Assembly: GCF_902459485.1 (NCBI RefSeq)
Contig: NZ_LR699119.1
Coordinates: 496,001-560,000, forward strand
DNA: 64,000 nucleotides
From: Aquicella siphonis
Lineage (GTDB): Bacteria; Pseudomonadota; Gammaproteobacteria; DSM-16500
Direction of reading: 5' to 3'
Below, in pieces: positions 44,046-53,749 of this stretch. Every line of letters starts with the position of its first letter. Within the stretch, counting starts at the first letter, position 1. The notes under the pieces were generated by a model. The model was given only the letters and a program-made list of their open reading frames with translations. It was not told the origin of the DNA and did no database searches. Both the position numbers and the translations under genes were made by a program.

Positions 44046-44981
44046 ATGGAATTTTTTAAACATAATACGACTATCAATTTCATGGCCCAGCGCAAATGGG
44101 CAGCCATGTTGTCCGTGATTCTTTTTACGCTCTCCCTGATTTCACTCGCTTATTACGGCTTGAACTGGGGCCTGGACTTTACCGGCGGAACGCAAATCCA
44201 GCTAAGCTATCCGCAGGCCGCGGATCTGGTGCAAATTCACGATAATCTGGAAAAAGCCGGTTTTCCCGAAGCCGTCGTGATCAGCTACGGTACGTCCAGG
44301 GATGTGCTGGTCAGCCTGGTGCCTAAAGAAAATGAACCAGCCATGCTGGATGAAAAAACTCGTACCGCCATGGTGACCAAAGTATTGGAAGCCCTGCCTG
44401 GCGCGAAAATGACCCAGGTGGATTATATCGGTCCGACGGTAGGACAGGAGATGGCCAGCAAAGGCTTGATGGCTATCATTATCGCGCTGCTGGGAACCAT
44501 GGTGTATATCGCTTTCCGTTTTGACATGCGGTTCGCGATCGGATCGACGGTCGCGCTGGTGCATGATCCCATTATTATCGTCGGTGTGTTTTCCTTTTTT
44601 CACATTGAATTCAATCTTATTACATTGGCAGCAGTATTAACGGTGATTGGCTATTCACTGAATGACACCATTGTTATTTTTGACAGGGTGCGGGAAAACT
44701 TTCGCAAGTTCCGCAAGGCTGACGCGCTGGAAGTCATGAATCAGTCTATCAACCAGACATTGTCGCGAACCATCATGACATCAGCACTGACTCTTACCGT
44801 GGTACTCGCCCTGTTTTTCCTCGGCGGCACTCTTTTATATGGTTTTGCCCTGGCGCTGATTATCGGTATTGTTGTCGGTACCTATTCCTCAATTTATGTC
44901 GCGGGTTCATTGACGCTTGCCCTGGGGCTGACGCGTCAGCACTTGATCGCGGTGCCTAAAGAAGCGGATGAAAGGCCGTAA
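44046..44981 (+). CDS. secF: Protein translocase subunit SecF
   Basis: Partner of SecD, 311 aa, six helices. GLDFTGGTQIQLSYP near 40, YIGPTVGQEM near 135 and SLNDTIVIFDRVREN near 215 are family motifs. I start at ATG 44046; an in-frame start at 44001 would lie inside secD and add 15 unrelated residues. Confidence 0.97.
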   Translation: MEFFKHNTTINFMAQRKWAAMLSVILFTLSLISLAYYGLNWGLDFTGGTQIQLSYPQAADLVQIHDNLEKAGFPEAVVISYGTSRDVLVSLVPKENEPAMLDEKTRTAMVTKVLEALPGAKMTQVDYIGPTVGQEMASKGLMAIIIALLGTMVYIAFRFDMRFAIGSTVALVHDPIIIVGVFSFFHIEFNLITLAAVLTVIGYSLNDTIVIFDRVRENFRKFRKADALEVMNQSINQTLSRTIMTSALTLTVVLALFFLGGTLLYGFALALIIGIVVGTYSSIYVAGSLTLALGLTRQHLIAVPKEADERP

Positions 44982-44994
44982 TAAACTTCCGGAC

Positions 44995-45180
44995 TTAAAG
45001 TCCTCCTGTGTTCGTGGTGAGGAGCTGCCCGCCCTTTGAGACGGTTGCTGCGCAGCCTCCTCAGGACAGGCCCTTCGAGACGGCACTGCGTGCCTCCTCA
45101 GGGCGAACGGATTGAGTGCTTTCCGTTCGTGGTTCGAGACGCGACACGCAGTGTCGCGTCTCGAACCACGAGCTCAGGGC
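44995..45180. repeat. Palindromic repeat locus D
   Basis: Contains GTTCGTGGTGAGGAGC, TTGCTGCGCAGCCTCCTCAG, CCCTTCGAGACGGCACTGCG, an intact IS target CCTCAGGGCGAACGG near 45096, and the long hairpin GTTCGAGACGCGACAC...GTGTCGCGTCTCGAAC (45131-45169). It has no IS insertion and fills the gap between the secF stop and the convergent orphan gene. Confidence 0.82.
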
Positions 45181-45202
45181 TGACCGCGTAATATGTGTGC
45201 AA

Positions 45203-45790
45203 TCAAGAGAAGCGATTGTTCGTCAGCTGTGTGCCGGACTCTGGAATAACATATCTGTCACTGTCACGCCCCTGTTGTCTCAGTTTGGCGTTTTGCTGTT
45301 GTTTCCATGCGGTTACTGCCTTGACGTATTCATCCCGGGTTATGGCGGTGCCATCAATGACGACAGTAACCGGGATGTTAAATTTTTCGCATAGATATTT
45401 CTCGATGGCGTTGTAATTTTCCTCGGGAATACCGGGAAGCCGTGTCGCGACAGCAGCCAGCCAAAAAACCGGTCGAAAAGCATGTTCTCCATGGTTTTCA
45501 TAGGGAACACGGATATCGTCTTGCAGCCCAAGCGCAATATATTTTTCAGTGATCGCGGTGACTAGTTCCATGCTGCCAAACTTGATTGCAGAATCGATGA
45601 GGCAAATTCTTTCGCGTTTATCTATGCCGGATAAATCCAGTATTTTCAGTTCCCGCAAAATATCTCTTAACGCAGCTTCCTTTTCAGATGGATCAAGGAG
45701 ATCCAGCATGCGTATGAGTAGATTATTCAATCTGTCTTCGGATGAGGGAGCGGAAGGGAAAAAACGGTTTGTTGTCATAAGGCCATACAA
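45203..45790 (-). CDS. Orphan protein of unknown function, 195 aa
   Basis: Soluble, mostly helical, no signal peptide. A stretch near 65-130 (LIDSAIKFGSMELVTAITEKY...FRPVFWLAAVATRLPGI...YNAIEKYLCEKFNI) has the helix-loop-helix look of degenerate ankyrin-like repeats. A Gln-rich helix and an Arg/Asp-rich tail follow. ATG 45778 (MTTNRF) is an equally likely start. It lies beside repeat locus D, divergent from the outer-membrane protein gene. Function unknown; an effector-type protein is possible. Confidence 0.65.
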   Translation of the reverse strand: MYGLMTTNRFFPSAPSSEDRLNNLLIRMLDLLDPSEKEAALRDILRELKILDLSGIDKRERICLIDSAIKFGSMELVTAITEKYIALGLQDDIRVPYENHGEHAFRPVFWLAAVATRLPGIPEENYNAIEKYLCEKFNIPVTVVIDGTAITRDEYVKAVTAWKQQQNAKLRQQGRDSDRYVIPESGTQLTNNRFS

Positions 45791-45865
45791 TTCAGGTTAA
45801 AGATATTCGTGTGATTTATCTATTTGTACATCTTGTAATCAATTGTAACATAATAAATTAACAAA

Positions 45866-45893
45866 TTGACAAAAAAGATAATTTGTATATAAT
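45866..45893 (+). promoter_or_regulatory. Consensus sigma-70 promoter of the outer-membrane protein gene
   Basis: Perfect TTGACA (45866-45871) and perfect TATAAT (45888-45893) with a 16-base spacer, 36 bases before the start codon at 45929. The strongest promoter by motif in the window. Confidence 0.75.
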
Positions 45894-45928
45894 TTGCCCA
45901 TAATGAAAGTTCCAAACAAGACGAAGCC

Positions 45929-46600
45929 ATGATACGAATGAATAAATCTGCCTTGCCAGGCTTGTTACTGTGTTTTCTCTGTATATGGCCTGTCTTGTCT
46001 CAAGCAGCCATTCCCGGGCCTTACGCGGGAGTGGGGCTGGGCCCGTCCAAACTGGATACGCCTTCCGGAGATATCTTTGCTGTGGATCCGAATTCGGGAG
46101 GTCATACAGCAAAATCAGCGGGCGGTCTGGGTGGAAGAGCGTATGCGGGATTTAATTTCAACCACTACTTCGGTATTGAGGCAGGCATTGCGCGGTATGC
46201 GAAAACACGTTACACGGGCAGTTTGAATAACCTCAATTCGTCGCTAGAGTATTCCATGAATACCATTGATATCGTCGCAAAAACCTATCTGCCCTTGGGC
46301 GAAAGCAAATTGAGTCTATATGCATTAGGCGGCGCCGCCGCGGTCAATAACGCAGTCAAATACCAGGATGGGGGGGTGCCTGTTGTGAGTGACTTCCTGG
46401 CTCTCAACCGCGGCTCAAAATCCCAGCGCAAAATCCGCCCTGTGTACGGGGTGGGTATAGGCTATGATATTCCAAAATCGCATATGACGGCTGGCGTGGA
46501 ATTCAAGCGCGTCCAGGGTCTGGGTAATATCAATACCAGTACGAATGCCATGCCGCCGGCGAATATGGCGACATTCAGTCTGACATATAATTTTGACTAA
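45929..46600 (+). CDS. Outer-membrane beta-barrel protein, 223 aa
   Basis: Signal peptide of about 27 residues ending LSQA|AIPG. Then alternating strands of an eight-stranded OmpA/opacity-like barrel: GPYAGVGLG, GRAYAGFNFNHYFGIEAGIARY, MNTIDIVAKTYLPL, LSLYALGGAAAV, VYGVGIGYDI and a final strand FSLTYNFD. The C terminus ends in Asp rather than the usual Phe. ATG 45938 is an alternative start. Likely a surface protein; specific role unknown. Confidence 0.85.
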   Translation: MIRMNKSALPGLLLCFLCIWPVLSQAAIPGPYAGVGLGPSKLDTPSGDIFAVDPNSGGHTAKSAGGLGGRAYAGFNFNHYFGIEAGIARYAKTRYTGSLNNLNSSLEYSMNTIDIVAKTYLPLGESKLSLYALGGAAAVNNAVKYQDGGVPVVSDFLALNRGSKSQRKIRPVYGVGIGYDIPKSHMTAGVEFKRVQGLGNINTSTNAMPPANMATFSLTYNFD

Positions 46601-46601
46601 C

Positions 46602-46637
46602 AGGTGTTTCGAACTTACGGTGCCAACACCTTTTTCT
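46602..46637 (+). terminator. Likely Rho-independent terminator
   Basis: AGGTGTT (46602-46608) pairs with AACACCT (46625-46631), followed by TTTTCTC. It lies just after the barrel protein stop and before the exporter operon. Confidence 0.6.
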
Positions 46638-46738
46638 CACACCTGCGGCCTGCTATTACTCCGCTCCGCACCTAATACTCGCGCCCGGCGGTTTTTTCGA
46701 GGATAATCAGGGATATCACCTGATACCCGGATTGTCTC

Positions 46739-47596
46739 ATGCATTTGAAACGGATTTGCATCATATTGGTTCTGGTCTGGACAACTGTTACCGCGGCGGG
46801 ATGTTCGCGCAGCGAGCAGGGAAAAGCGCAAGGATATGTGGAAGGGCGCTATACATACATGGCAACCAGTGTGTCCGGAGTATTAAAACAGCTGCGGGTG
46901 CAACGCGGCGCACGCGTCAAACAGGGAGATATCTTGTTTGTGCTGGAAAAGAAACCTGAGAGCGATGAATACCGCGAGGCACAGGAAGATCTCAAGCAGT
47001 CTGTCGCGGCACGCGACGCGATCGCTGCAAATCTGGAATACGCAAAAATTACCTACCAGCGTTATAAAGTCCTGGTTCCAAAAAATGCGATAGAGAAATC
47101 CCAGCTCGATAACGCCAGATCCAATTATGAATCGCTGGCAGCGCAGCTCGCGCAGTCTAATGCCAAGATTGCCTCCACCAGCGCGGTGCTGGAGAAAATG
47201 AAATGGACTGAAGAGCAGAAAGAGGTTTCCGCGCCTGTGGACGCGGTGGTGTTTGATACTTATTATCGCCTGGGAGAATATACCTCAGCCAGCCAGCCGG
47301 TTTTGTCTCTTTTGGCGCCGGCGGACATCAAGGTGGTGTTTTACGTCAGTGAAACGGTTCTGGGCGGATTGAAGCTGGGAGACAAGGTATCTGTGCAATG
47401 CGATAGCTGCGCGCAAGATAATGTCGGCCGCATCAGTTTCATCTCTCCATCCGCTGAGTATACGCCTCCTGTCATTTACAGCAGGGAAACCAATGAAAAA
47501 CTGATTTACCGGATTGAAGCGGAGTTTACTCCGCAGGTTGCCTATCGTCTGCATCCCGGCCAGCCCGTGATGGTTTCTTATTCTCTTGACCATTGA
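46739..47596 (+). CDS. HlyD-family periplasmic adaptor lipoprotein
   Basis: Membrane fusion protein linking an inner-membrane ABC exporter to the envelope. Lipobox TAAGC with the modified Cys at residue 22. Biotinyl-lipoyl half motifs: SVSGVLKQLRVQRGARVKQGD near 45 and a second part VSAPVDAVVFDTYYRLGEYT near 165, separated by a coiled-coil hairpin (about 80-155). 285 aa. First gene of a three-gene exporter, similar in layout to YbhG with YbhFSR. Confidence 0.92.
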   Translation: MHLKRICIILVLVWTTVTAAGCSRSEQGKAQGYVEGRYTYMATSVSGVLKQLRVQRGARVKQGDILFVLEKKPESDEYREAQEDLKQSVAARDAIAANLEYAKITYQRYKVLVPKNAIEKSQLDNARSNYESLAAQLAQSNAKIASTSAVLEKMKWTEEQKEVSAPVDAVVFDTYYRLGEYTSASQPVLSLLAPADIKVVFYVSETVLGGLKLGDKVSVQCDSCAQDNVGRISFISPSAEYTPPVIYSRETNEKLIYRIEAEFTPQVAYRLHPGQPVMVSYSLDH

Positions 47597-47599
47597 AGC

Positions 47600-48529
47600 A
47601 TGCCTATGTCAGACGAATATATTGTAGACGTCAAGGATTTAACAAAAAGTTTTAACGGCAAGCTGGCAGTGAATCATGTTTCCCTGAATGTGCGTCGCGG
47701 CGAGATTTTTGGGTTTCTGGGGCCGAATGGCAGCGGCAAGACCACCACCATACGCATGTTGTGCGGTTTAATGATACCGGATTCCGGAACCGGCCAGTGT
47801 TTCGGCTACGATATTCTGAATGACGCACGCAAGATCAAGCGCCTGGTTGGGTATGTTCCGCAAACATTCAGTTTGTACAAGGACTTGACCGTCACGGAAA
47901 ATCTTGAATTTATCGCGCGAGTATATGAGGAGCAAGACTATATCACGCGCGCGCGTGATCTTATGGCGGAGCTGGGTCTGGATCAGTATCGAAATGTGCT
48001 GGCCGGCAGGCTGTCCGGCGGGTGGAAGCAAAGATTGTCGCTGGCGGCGGCGTTGATACATGACCCCAAACTGCTCTTGCTGGATGAACCCACAGCGGGT
48101 GTCGATCCCAAGGCCAGACGGGATTTCTGGAATTATATTTCTCAATTGACCGCGAAAGGGATCACTTCGCTGGTCAGCACACATTATATGGATGAGGCGG
48201 AGCGCTGCAATCGTCTGGCTTATATCGTTTATGGTTCATTGATGGCGGAAGGTTCCATCAAGGACATCATCAAGCATGTCGGTCTGATCACCTGGTCTGC
48301 GAGCGGAAAAAACCTGACGACGCTTGCGGATACCATGCGCGAACAGAAAGGCGTGGAACAAGTCATTGCCTGGGGCAATGAATTGAGAATATGCGGCACG
48401 GACGCTGGTTTGATGCAGCAGGCTGTAGACAGCCAGCCGGGATTTACCTGGCAGCATGTGGGAACCAGCCTGGAAGAAGTCTTTATCCACCTGGTCAATG
48501 AGCGGGCCGCGCAAAAAGAGAATGTATGA
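47600..48529 (+). CDS. ABC-2 type exporter ATP-binding protein
   Basis: 309-aa ATPase. Walker A GPNGSGKTT (near 40), signature LSGGWKQRLSLAAAL (near 140), Walker B LLLLDEPTAGVDP and switch His in STHYMDEAERC. The C-terminal 80 residues are the usual ABC-2 extension. Three bases after the adaptor gene, and its stop overlaps the permease start by four bases (ATGA). Confidence 0.95.
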   Translation: MPMSDEYIVDVKDLTKSFNGKLAVNHVSLNVRRGEIFGFLGPNGSGKTTTIRMLCGLMIPDSGTGQCFGYDILNDARKIKRLVGYVPQTFSLYKDLTVTENLEFIARVYEEQDYITRARDLMAELGLDQYRNVLAGRLSGGWKQRLSLAAALIHDPKLLLLDEPTAGVDPKARRDFWNYISQLTAKGITSLVSTHYMDEAERCNRLAYIVYGSLMAEGSIKDIIKHVGLITWSASGKNLTTLADTMREQKGVEQVIAWGNELRICGTDAGLMQQAVDSQPGFTWQHVGTSLEEVFIHLVNERAAQKENV

Positions 48530-49665
48530 TGCCAAGTGATTTTTCATTGTTCCGGTTATGGGGACTCATCATCAAGGAGTTCACGCAATTCAGGCGTGAC
48601 CGCAGTACTTTCGCCATTATCATATTCATGCCGATCTTGCAGTTGATTATTTTCGGCCTTGCCATCAATGCTAATCCCAAGCATTTACCCAGTGCGCTGA
48701 TCAACACTGACAACGGTCCGTTCGCGCGCACGCTGGTGCAGGAACTGGAAAATACCGAGTACTTCCGGTTTACTCATTTTCCCAAATCGGAAGCGGAGGC
48801 TAAAAAACTGATAGAGACTCATCAGGTATTATTCACGCTCAACATTCCGCCTGACTTTTCTCGAAAACTCGTGCGCGGCGAGACGCCGTCCGCATTGATG
48901 GAAGTGGATGGGACCGATCCGGTTTCAGTGGCTTATGCGGTCGCGGCATCCAGCGGATTAATGGCGGAAGCGTTTCAGTATGACTTGACGGGCCCTCTCA
49001 AATGGCTGAATCCCAAACCGGGTCCGGCGCGCCTTCTTGTTCACACCAAATATAATCCCAGCGCGATTACGCAATATAACATTGTGCCGGGCCTGCTGGG
49101 GACATTGTTGACCATGACATTTGTCATGGTGGCTTCCATGGCGCTGACGCGCGAACGCGAAAACGGCACAATGGAAACTCTGCTGGCCACACCTATACTT
49201 CCGCTGGAAGTCATTATCGGCAAGGCCACACCTTTTATCTTGGTCGGTTATTTGCAAGTCATGGTCGTGTTGATTATCGCCATAGCGTTTTTCAGAGTTC
49301 CCATGGAAGGCAGTCTGTTTTTGCTTCTATTAATGGTCTTTCCATTTGTGCTGGCTAACCTGTCTGTGGGAATCACAATTTCAACGATTGCCAAATCACA
49401 GCTGGAAGCCAGCCAAACCAGTATATTTTTCTTTTTGCCTTCCATGCTCTTGTCCGGCTTTGCTTTTCCTTTCAAGGGCATGCCCGAATGGGCGCAGTGG
49501 ATAGGCAATCTGCTTCCGCTCACACATTTCATCAATATTGTGCGCGGCATCATGCTGAAAGGCATAGGCTTCGCCGAATCGTGGGTTGATTTATGGCCGC
49601 TGCTGGTTTTTATGCTGGTCATGCTGGTGATCGCTTTGCTACGCTATCGTAAAACCCTGGATTGA
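48526..49665 (+). CDS. ABC-2 type exporter permease
   Basis: 379-aa inner-membrane permease: one N-terminal helix (about 27-47), a periplasmic domain of 130 residues and five C-terminal helices with MALTRERENGTMETLLATP (coupling region) and PSMLLSGFAFPFKGMPEWAQWIGNLLPLTHF (the ABC-2 signature region). Only one permease gene is present, so it likely acts as a homodimer, unlike YbhS/YbhR. Substrate unknown; drugs or lipids are typical. Confidence 0.93.
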   Translation: MMPSDFSLFRLWGLIIKEFTQFRRDRSTFAIIIFMPILQLIIFGLAINANPKHLPSALINTDNGPFARTLVQELENTEYFRFTHFPKSEAEAKKLIETHQVLFTLNIPPDFSRKLVRGETPSALMEVDGTDPVSVAYAVAASSGLMAEAFQYDLTGPLKWLNPKPGPARLLVHTKYNPSAITQYNIVPGLLGTLLTMTFVMVASMALTRERENGTMETLLATPILPLEVIIGKATPFILVGYLQVMVVLIIAIAFFRVPMEGSLFLLLLMVFPFVLANLSVGITISTIAKSQLEASQTSIFFFLPSMLLSGFAFPFKGMPEWAQWIGNLLPLTHFINIVRGIMLKGIGFAESWVDLWPLLVFMLVMLVIALLRYRKTLD

Positions 49666-49837
49666 TACTTGCGTTGAATGTCATGAAAAATGCAATATTT
49701 TTCATACTGCTGTCTGAATGTATCTGAAAATCATCCACACAGGATGAATTGGCATATACTAATATTATCACTGTAGATTAAAAGCAAATCGAGACTAATG
49801 CAGACGATAGAGCTGCCAAGAATGTGGAGGACAGGTT

Positions 49838-50584
49838 ATGCGCAATCGAAAAAAAAGCAGAAAAATTCTTAAGAACCCGTTCAGAAAAGAAAAAAAGATG
49901 GGCTTGGAAATCGATGAATCTGATTTTTCCGACGAGGAAAGTGAATCCGAAGTTGAAGATCTGGATTTTGACACGGATATGATGCCTGATTTAAGCCATT
50001 TGAGTGAAAGGCAGCAAAAGCAGTTTCTTGACGGCCTTGACATGCTGGAATTGCATGAGTGGCGCAAGTCCGCCACCACCCATCAGAACATGGAGCTGGT
50101 CAGCCAGATTGATCAAGCTGCGACGGCAAAATCGGCGGCTGAAATACGACCTTGGTTGGAAAAGATGATGAACAAAAGTAAAAATCTGGATATTGAAGAT
50201 TTGTATTTGCTGCACAAAATGGCAGAAGGAAAAAAGGGCAAGCAGTTCGCGGCAGCACGTAATCGGGTGGAAAACGAAATCAATAATCTGGATGTTCCGG
50301 GTCTGGGAAAGCTCAAGAACCATGCCGAGAAAGTCGGAGACGCCGCTTTCGCAGCCGCAGTCAGCCGTCTTGCGGAAAAGAAAATGTATGTCACTGAACA
50401 GGCCGCGCCTGTAGACAAGAGAAGTGACAAGGGCAAGGAGCGTTCAGATGCTGTGTCCACGCAGGGCTTTTTCAGTTCACAGGGTCAATCACAACCGTCA
50501 CGGGTGAAAGACAGGATCAGGCAATTCGAGGATCTTGCCCAAAAAAATGCGCCGCAAGAGACGCAGAAAATACACAGGAAATGA
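49838..50584 (+). CDS. Charged orphan protein, 248 aa
   Basis: I do not recognise it. It has a basic N terminus (RNRKKSRKILKNPFRKEKK), then an acidic stretch of about 30 residues (DESDFSDEESESEVEDLDFD), a helical middle (60-190) and a Ser/Gln-rich region with a basic C-terminal helix (VKDRIRQFEDLAQK). No signal peptide or membrane segment. GAGG lies about ten bases before the ATG. Composition resembles Legionellales effectors; function unknown. Confidence 0.65.
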   Translation: MRNRKKSRKILKNPFRKEKKMGLEIDESDFSDEESESEVEDLDFDTDMMPDLSHLSERQQKQFLDGLDMLELHEWRKSATTHQNMELVSQIDQAATAKSAAEIRPWLEKMMNKSKNLDIEDLYLLHKMAEGKKGKQFAAARNRVENEINNLDVPGLGKLKNHAEKVGDAAFAAAVSRLAEKKMYVTEQAAPVDKRSDKGKERSDAVSTQGFFSSQGQSQPSRVKDRIRQFEDLAQKNAPQETQKIHRK

Positions 50585-50652
50585 CAGGTTTGTCATGACA
50601 GACTGGGCGCATCCGATATGAAAGGATGCGAAGCTTAAAAGGATGTTTGTCC

Positions 50653-53112
50653 ATGTTTAGAGCCTTGCCGGTTGAGCGCATCAATCAATCCCTGTCTCCG
50701 GGATGGAACCTGGATGAAGAGGAAGTTGTCCGGCGCCGCGCGCAATACGGCGCAAATGATGTGGTGGAGAAACGGCGCAATGCCTGGCTGGGCCTGCTGA
50801 CAGACACGCTTCTTGATCCCATGATCTGGTTTCTGGTGGCGGCGAGTTTTCTCTTCGCAATTTTGTCCAAATATACCAGCGCCATCATTCTTTTGCTGGC
50901 TATTATTCCCATAGGCGGGATGGATGCATTTCTGCACTGGCGTACGCAGGTTTCCACACAGGCGTTGAGCAGCCGCCTGATTGCCTATGCGCGTGTTATT
51001 CGTGACGGCCGGGAACGGATGATTGAGGCGAGAGACATTGTTCCGGGTGATCTGGTGCTGGTCAAGGGGGGAGAATATTTTGCCGCTGACGGCGTCATTA
51101 TTTCGGCTGAAAACGCGCAAGTCGATGAATCTTCCTTGACGGGAGAAGCGTTCCCGGTCAGCAAGCAGGCGTTGGCCGCCATTCCCGCAGGTTCGGCGCA
51201 ACCCCTGATCAGTTATACGTACTGGGGGCTGGTAGGCACGCGCCTGTTGACCGGGAGTACGCTGGTTCGCGTTGTTTATACAGGCAAGGAAACCATTTAT
51301 GGCGAAATCGTTTCTTCCGTGCTGAAAACCCAGCAGGAGATGACGCCCTTGCAGCACGCGCTGGCCAGACTGGTTTTCATTTTGATTGTTGTCGCGTCGG
51401 GGTTTTGTATTCTGCTTGCTCTCGTGCGCTTTTATCAGGGATTCGGGCTGGTTGATGCCATACTCAGTGCGGCGACGCTCGCCGTGGTCGCGCTGCCTGA
51501 TGAATTTCCCATGACGTTTACATTTTTTCTCGGTGTTGGCGTATACCGCCTCGCGAAAAAACATGCGCTGGTCAAACGCGCGGTTTCAGTGGAAAACATC
51601 GGGCGGGTTTCCTGCATCTGTACCGACAAGACTGGCACTATTACCGAGGGTCGTTTTCGTGTCGCGGTTTCAACGCCGGCACAATCCGTGATGCAAGCGG
51701 ATTTGCTGTTATGCGCGAAACTCGCGTCGCGTGCGGACAGCGGCGACCCGCTGGATGCCGCCATTATCGATGTGGCCAAAGATTTGCCTGCGGCCGGATA
51801 TGAATCCAAACAGGTTTATCCTTTCACTGAAGAACGTAAACGCGAAACTTCCTGTTATCAGCTGGACCGGCAATTCTATTTCGCCACCAAGGGCGCGCCG
51901 GAAGTACTGTTGAACATCTGCACACTCGCGTCCGGGCAGGAAGACTATTGGCGCGAGCAAGTCAATCAATTGGCCAGGCAGGGTTACAAGGTGATTGCCT
52001 GCGCGCGTTTGTTATTGCCGGCGCAAAACGCGGCGTTGGCAGAACCGGATCGCAATTATGAATTCATGGGGGTGCTGGCATTTGAAGATCCGCCGCGCCA
52101 GGAAGTTTTTGCGGCGGTCAGACAATGCCGTCGCGGCGGAATCCGCGTATTGATGATTACCGGCGATCATCCCTCGACAGCGAAAAAAATCGCCGCGGAT
52201 ATTGGCTTGGGAGAAGGCGCGCCCAATGTCATCACCGCCGGCAAGGCGGAATTGCTGCTGCGAAAGGGCGGCGGCGAATTTCTCCGGCATGTGGACGTGA
52301 TCGCGCGGGCGGTGCCTTCGCAAAAATTCGCGGTCGTGAACGCTTTGCGCGATCTGGATGAGATTGTCGCGGTCACGGGCGACGGTGTGAATGATGTGCC
52401 GGCATTGCGGGCGGCGGATGTGGGCATCGCAATGGGAGAGCGAGGCATGCAAAGCGCGCGTGAAGCCGCTTCCATTGTATTGCTGGATGATAACTTCGGC
52501 AGCATTGTGAATGCCGTCAGTGAAGGCAAGCAATTATTCAGGAATCTTCAGCTCAGTTTCAAATACCTGCTGCTGGTGCACACGCCTTATGTGTTGTCAG
52601 CGACATTGATTCCATTGATGGGATTTCCATTATTGTATTATCCCATTCATATTGTATGCATAGAATTATTCATCCATCCGACGTGCATGCTGGTTTTCCA
52701 GAACCTGCCGGGTGAAATGCCGGCGGCCGTCTCTTCCGCGGCCAAGCGCCGCATCTCTTTTTTTAATCCGTATGACTGGTGGGGAATGGGAATACTGGGT
52801 TTATATTCCACCCTGATCGTCATGTCGGCTTATCTGATGAGTTTATATCTGACCGGGAATGACATGATTGCCCGGGCGAACGCATTCCTGGCGGTAGGGT
52901 TGGCGCATATCGCATTTACCTTGGGCTTGAGCAGACTCCAGTCACTCACGGCGCGTATTATTGTCATCGTGTCATTGGCAGCGCTGTTATTATTGGTCCA
53001 GGTTCCTGTGATCGCGAATTATTTTAATATGCAGCCGCCTTCGCTCGCGACCTGGGGCGTGTTGGTTTTTCTGAGTACAGTGACCGCCTGGCTGACCCGC
53101 AAGTTTGCCTGA
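50653..53112 (+). CDS. Cation-translocating P-type ATPase
   Basis: P-type ATPase of 819 aa with the phosphorylated Asp at D325 (CTDKTGT), TGE in SSLTGEAFPV (near 160), a hinge TGDGVNDVPALRAADVGIAMG and about eight membrane helices. The motif in the ion-binding helix is LPDEFPMTFTFFLG instead of the PEGL of Ca2+ pumps, so ion specificity is uncertain. N-terminal actuator helix WNLDEEEVVRRRAQYGANDV fits type II/III pumps. I start at ATG 50653 because AAAAGGA lies eight bases upstream; an ATG at 50626 would add nine residues. Confidence 0.92.
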   Translation: MFRALPVERINQSLSPGWNLDEEEVVRRRAQYGANDVVEKRRNAWLGLLTDTLLDPMIWFLVAASFLFAILSKYTSAIILLLAIIPIGGMDAFLHWRTQVSTQALSSRLIAYARVIRDGRERMIEARDIVPGDLVLVKGGEYFAADGVIISAENAQVDESSLTGEAFPVSKQALAAIPAGSAQPLISYTYWGLVGTRLLTGSTLVRVVYTGKETIYGEIVSSVLKTQQEMTPLQHALARLVFILIVVASGFCILLALVRFYQGFGLVDAILSAATLAVVALPDEFPMTFTFFLGVGVYRLAKKHALVKRAVSVENIGRVSCICTDKTGTITEGRFRVAVSTPAQSVMQADLLLCAKLASRADSGDPLDAAIIDVAKDLPAAGYESKQVYPFTEERKRETSCYQLDRQFYFATKGAPEVLLNICTLASGQEDYWREQVNQLARQGYKVIACARLLLPAQNAALAEPDRNYEFMGVLAFEDPPRQEVFAAVRQCRRGGIRVLMITGDHPSTAKKIAADIGLGEGAPNVITAGKAELLLRKGGGEFLRHVDVIARAVPSQKFAVVNALRDLDEIVAVTGDGVNDVPALRAADVGIAMGERGMQSAREAASIVLLDDNFGSIVNAVSEGKQLFRNLQLSFKYLLLVHTPYVLSATLIPLMGFPLLYYPIHIVCIELFIHPTCMLVFQNLPGEMPAAVSSAAKRRISFFNPYDWWGMGILGLYSTLIVMSAYLMSLYLTGNDMIARANAFLAVGLAHIAFTLGLSRLQSLTARIIVIVSLAALLLLVQVPVIANYFNMQPPSLATWGVLVFLSTVTAWLTRKFA

Positions 53113-53334
53113 CCGCAAATGTATCTGGCTATTTCTTTTGGCAAGGATATTTACTGAACAGAGTTCAATGAACAATCCCCATGGAGTGTTCAATTCGTGA
53201 CCAGGACAGACGGCAAGCACTTGCTTGTACCATGGTTGCAGGTATAATTTTCAGCCTCGGAAAGCTTCACAGGCTGCATGGTTGCCTCAGGGACGTAAAT
53301 TGCCAATTCGTTCAACACGACCTATGAGGTGTAT

Positions 53335-53736
53335 ATGAAGAAAATGCTTACCACTTTAGCTGCGACAGCCAGCATTGTCGCCGTATCCTTTGCTTTTGCC
53401 GCCGCCAAAGTTGACAGCGGTGTTTATTACAGCACTCAGCATCCCAAAGCAGGCATGAAAGCACTGGCAGTTCCCGCAACCAATATTACCGTCACCAATT
53501 ATTCGGATGAATTGATTTTCGCGGTGGTCCCAGGCTCACCTATTGATGACAGGATTGGTTCAGGCAAGAGCGACACCATCAGCAATGATTCCTATTATGG
53601 CGATACCCATCTGGTGCTTCTGGACTGGAACCGTAGCGTGTTCTTTGATCAGAATGTTTGCCGCCGCGCCATTGTTACTGTGGATGGCAGGCCGGGCAGT
53701 TACCATATCGATGTAAACAGAAAGTTCTGTAATTAA
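53335..53736 (+). CDS. Small exported protein of unknown function, 133 aa
   Basis: Signal peptide of about 23 residues (MKKMLTTLAATASIVAVSFAFA). The mature part has about 110 residues with two cysteines that could form a disulfide (VCRRA and the terminal KFCN) and a strand-rich pattern. ATG 53335 has GAGG six bases upstream; a GTG at 53329 is less likely. It lies 13 bases before the lipoprotein gene, so the two are probably co-transcribed envelope proteins. Confidence 0.78.
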   Translation: MKKMLTTLAATASIVAVSFAFAAAKVDSGVYYSTQHPKAGMKALAVPATNITVTNYSDELIFAVVPGSPIDDRIGSGKSDTISNDSYYGDTHLVLLDWNRSVFFDQNVCRRAIVTVDGRPGSYHIDVNRKFCN

Positions 53737-53749
53737 TACGAGAAATCCC

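Noticed and set aside
44982-45010. GGACTT/AAGTCC hairpin after secF as terminator
   Set aside because: Six-base arms with a one-base loop and no T-tract; not a credible terminator.
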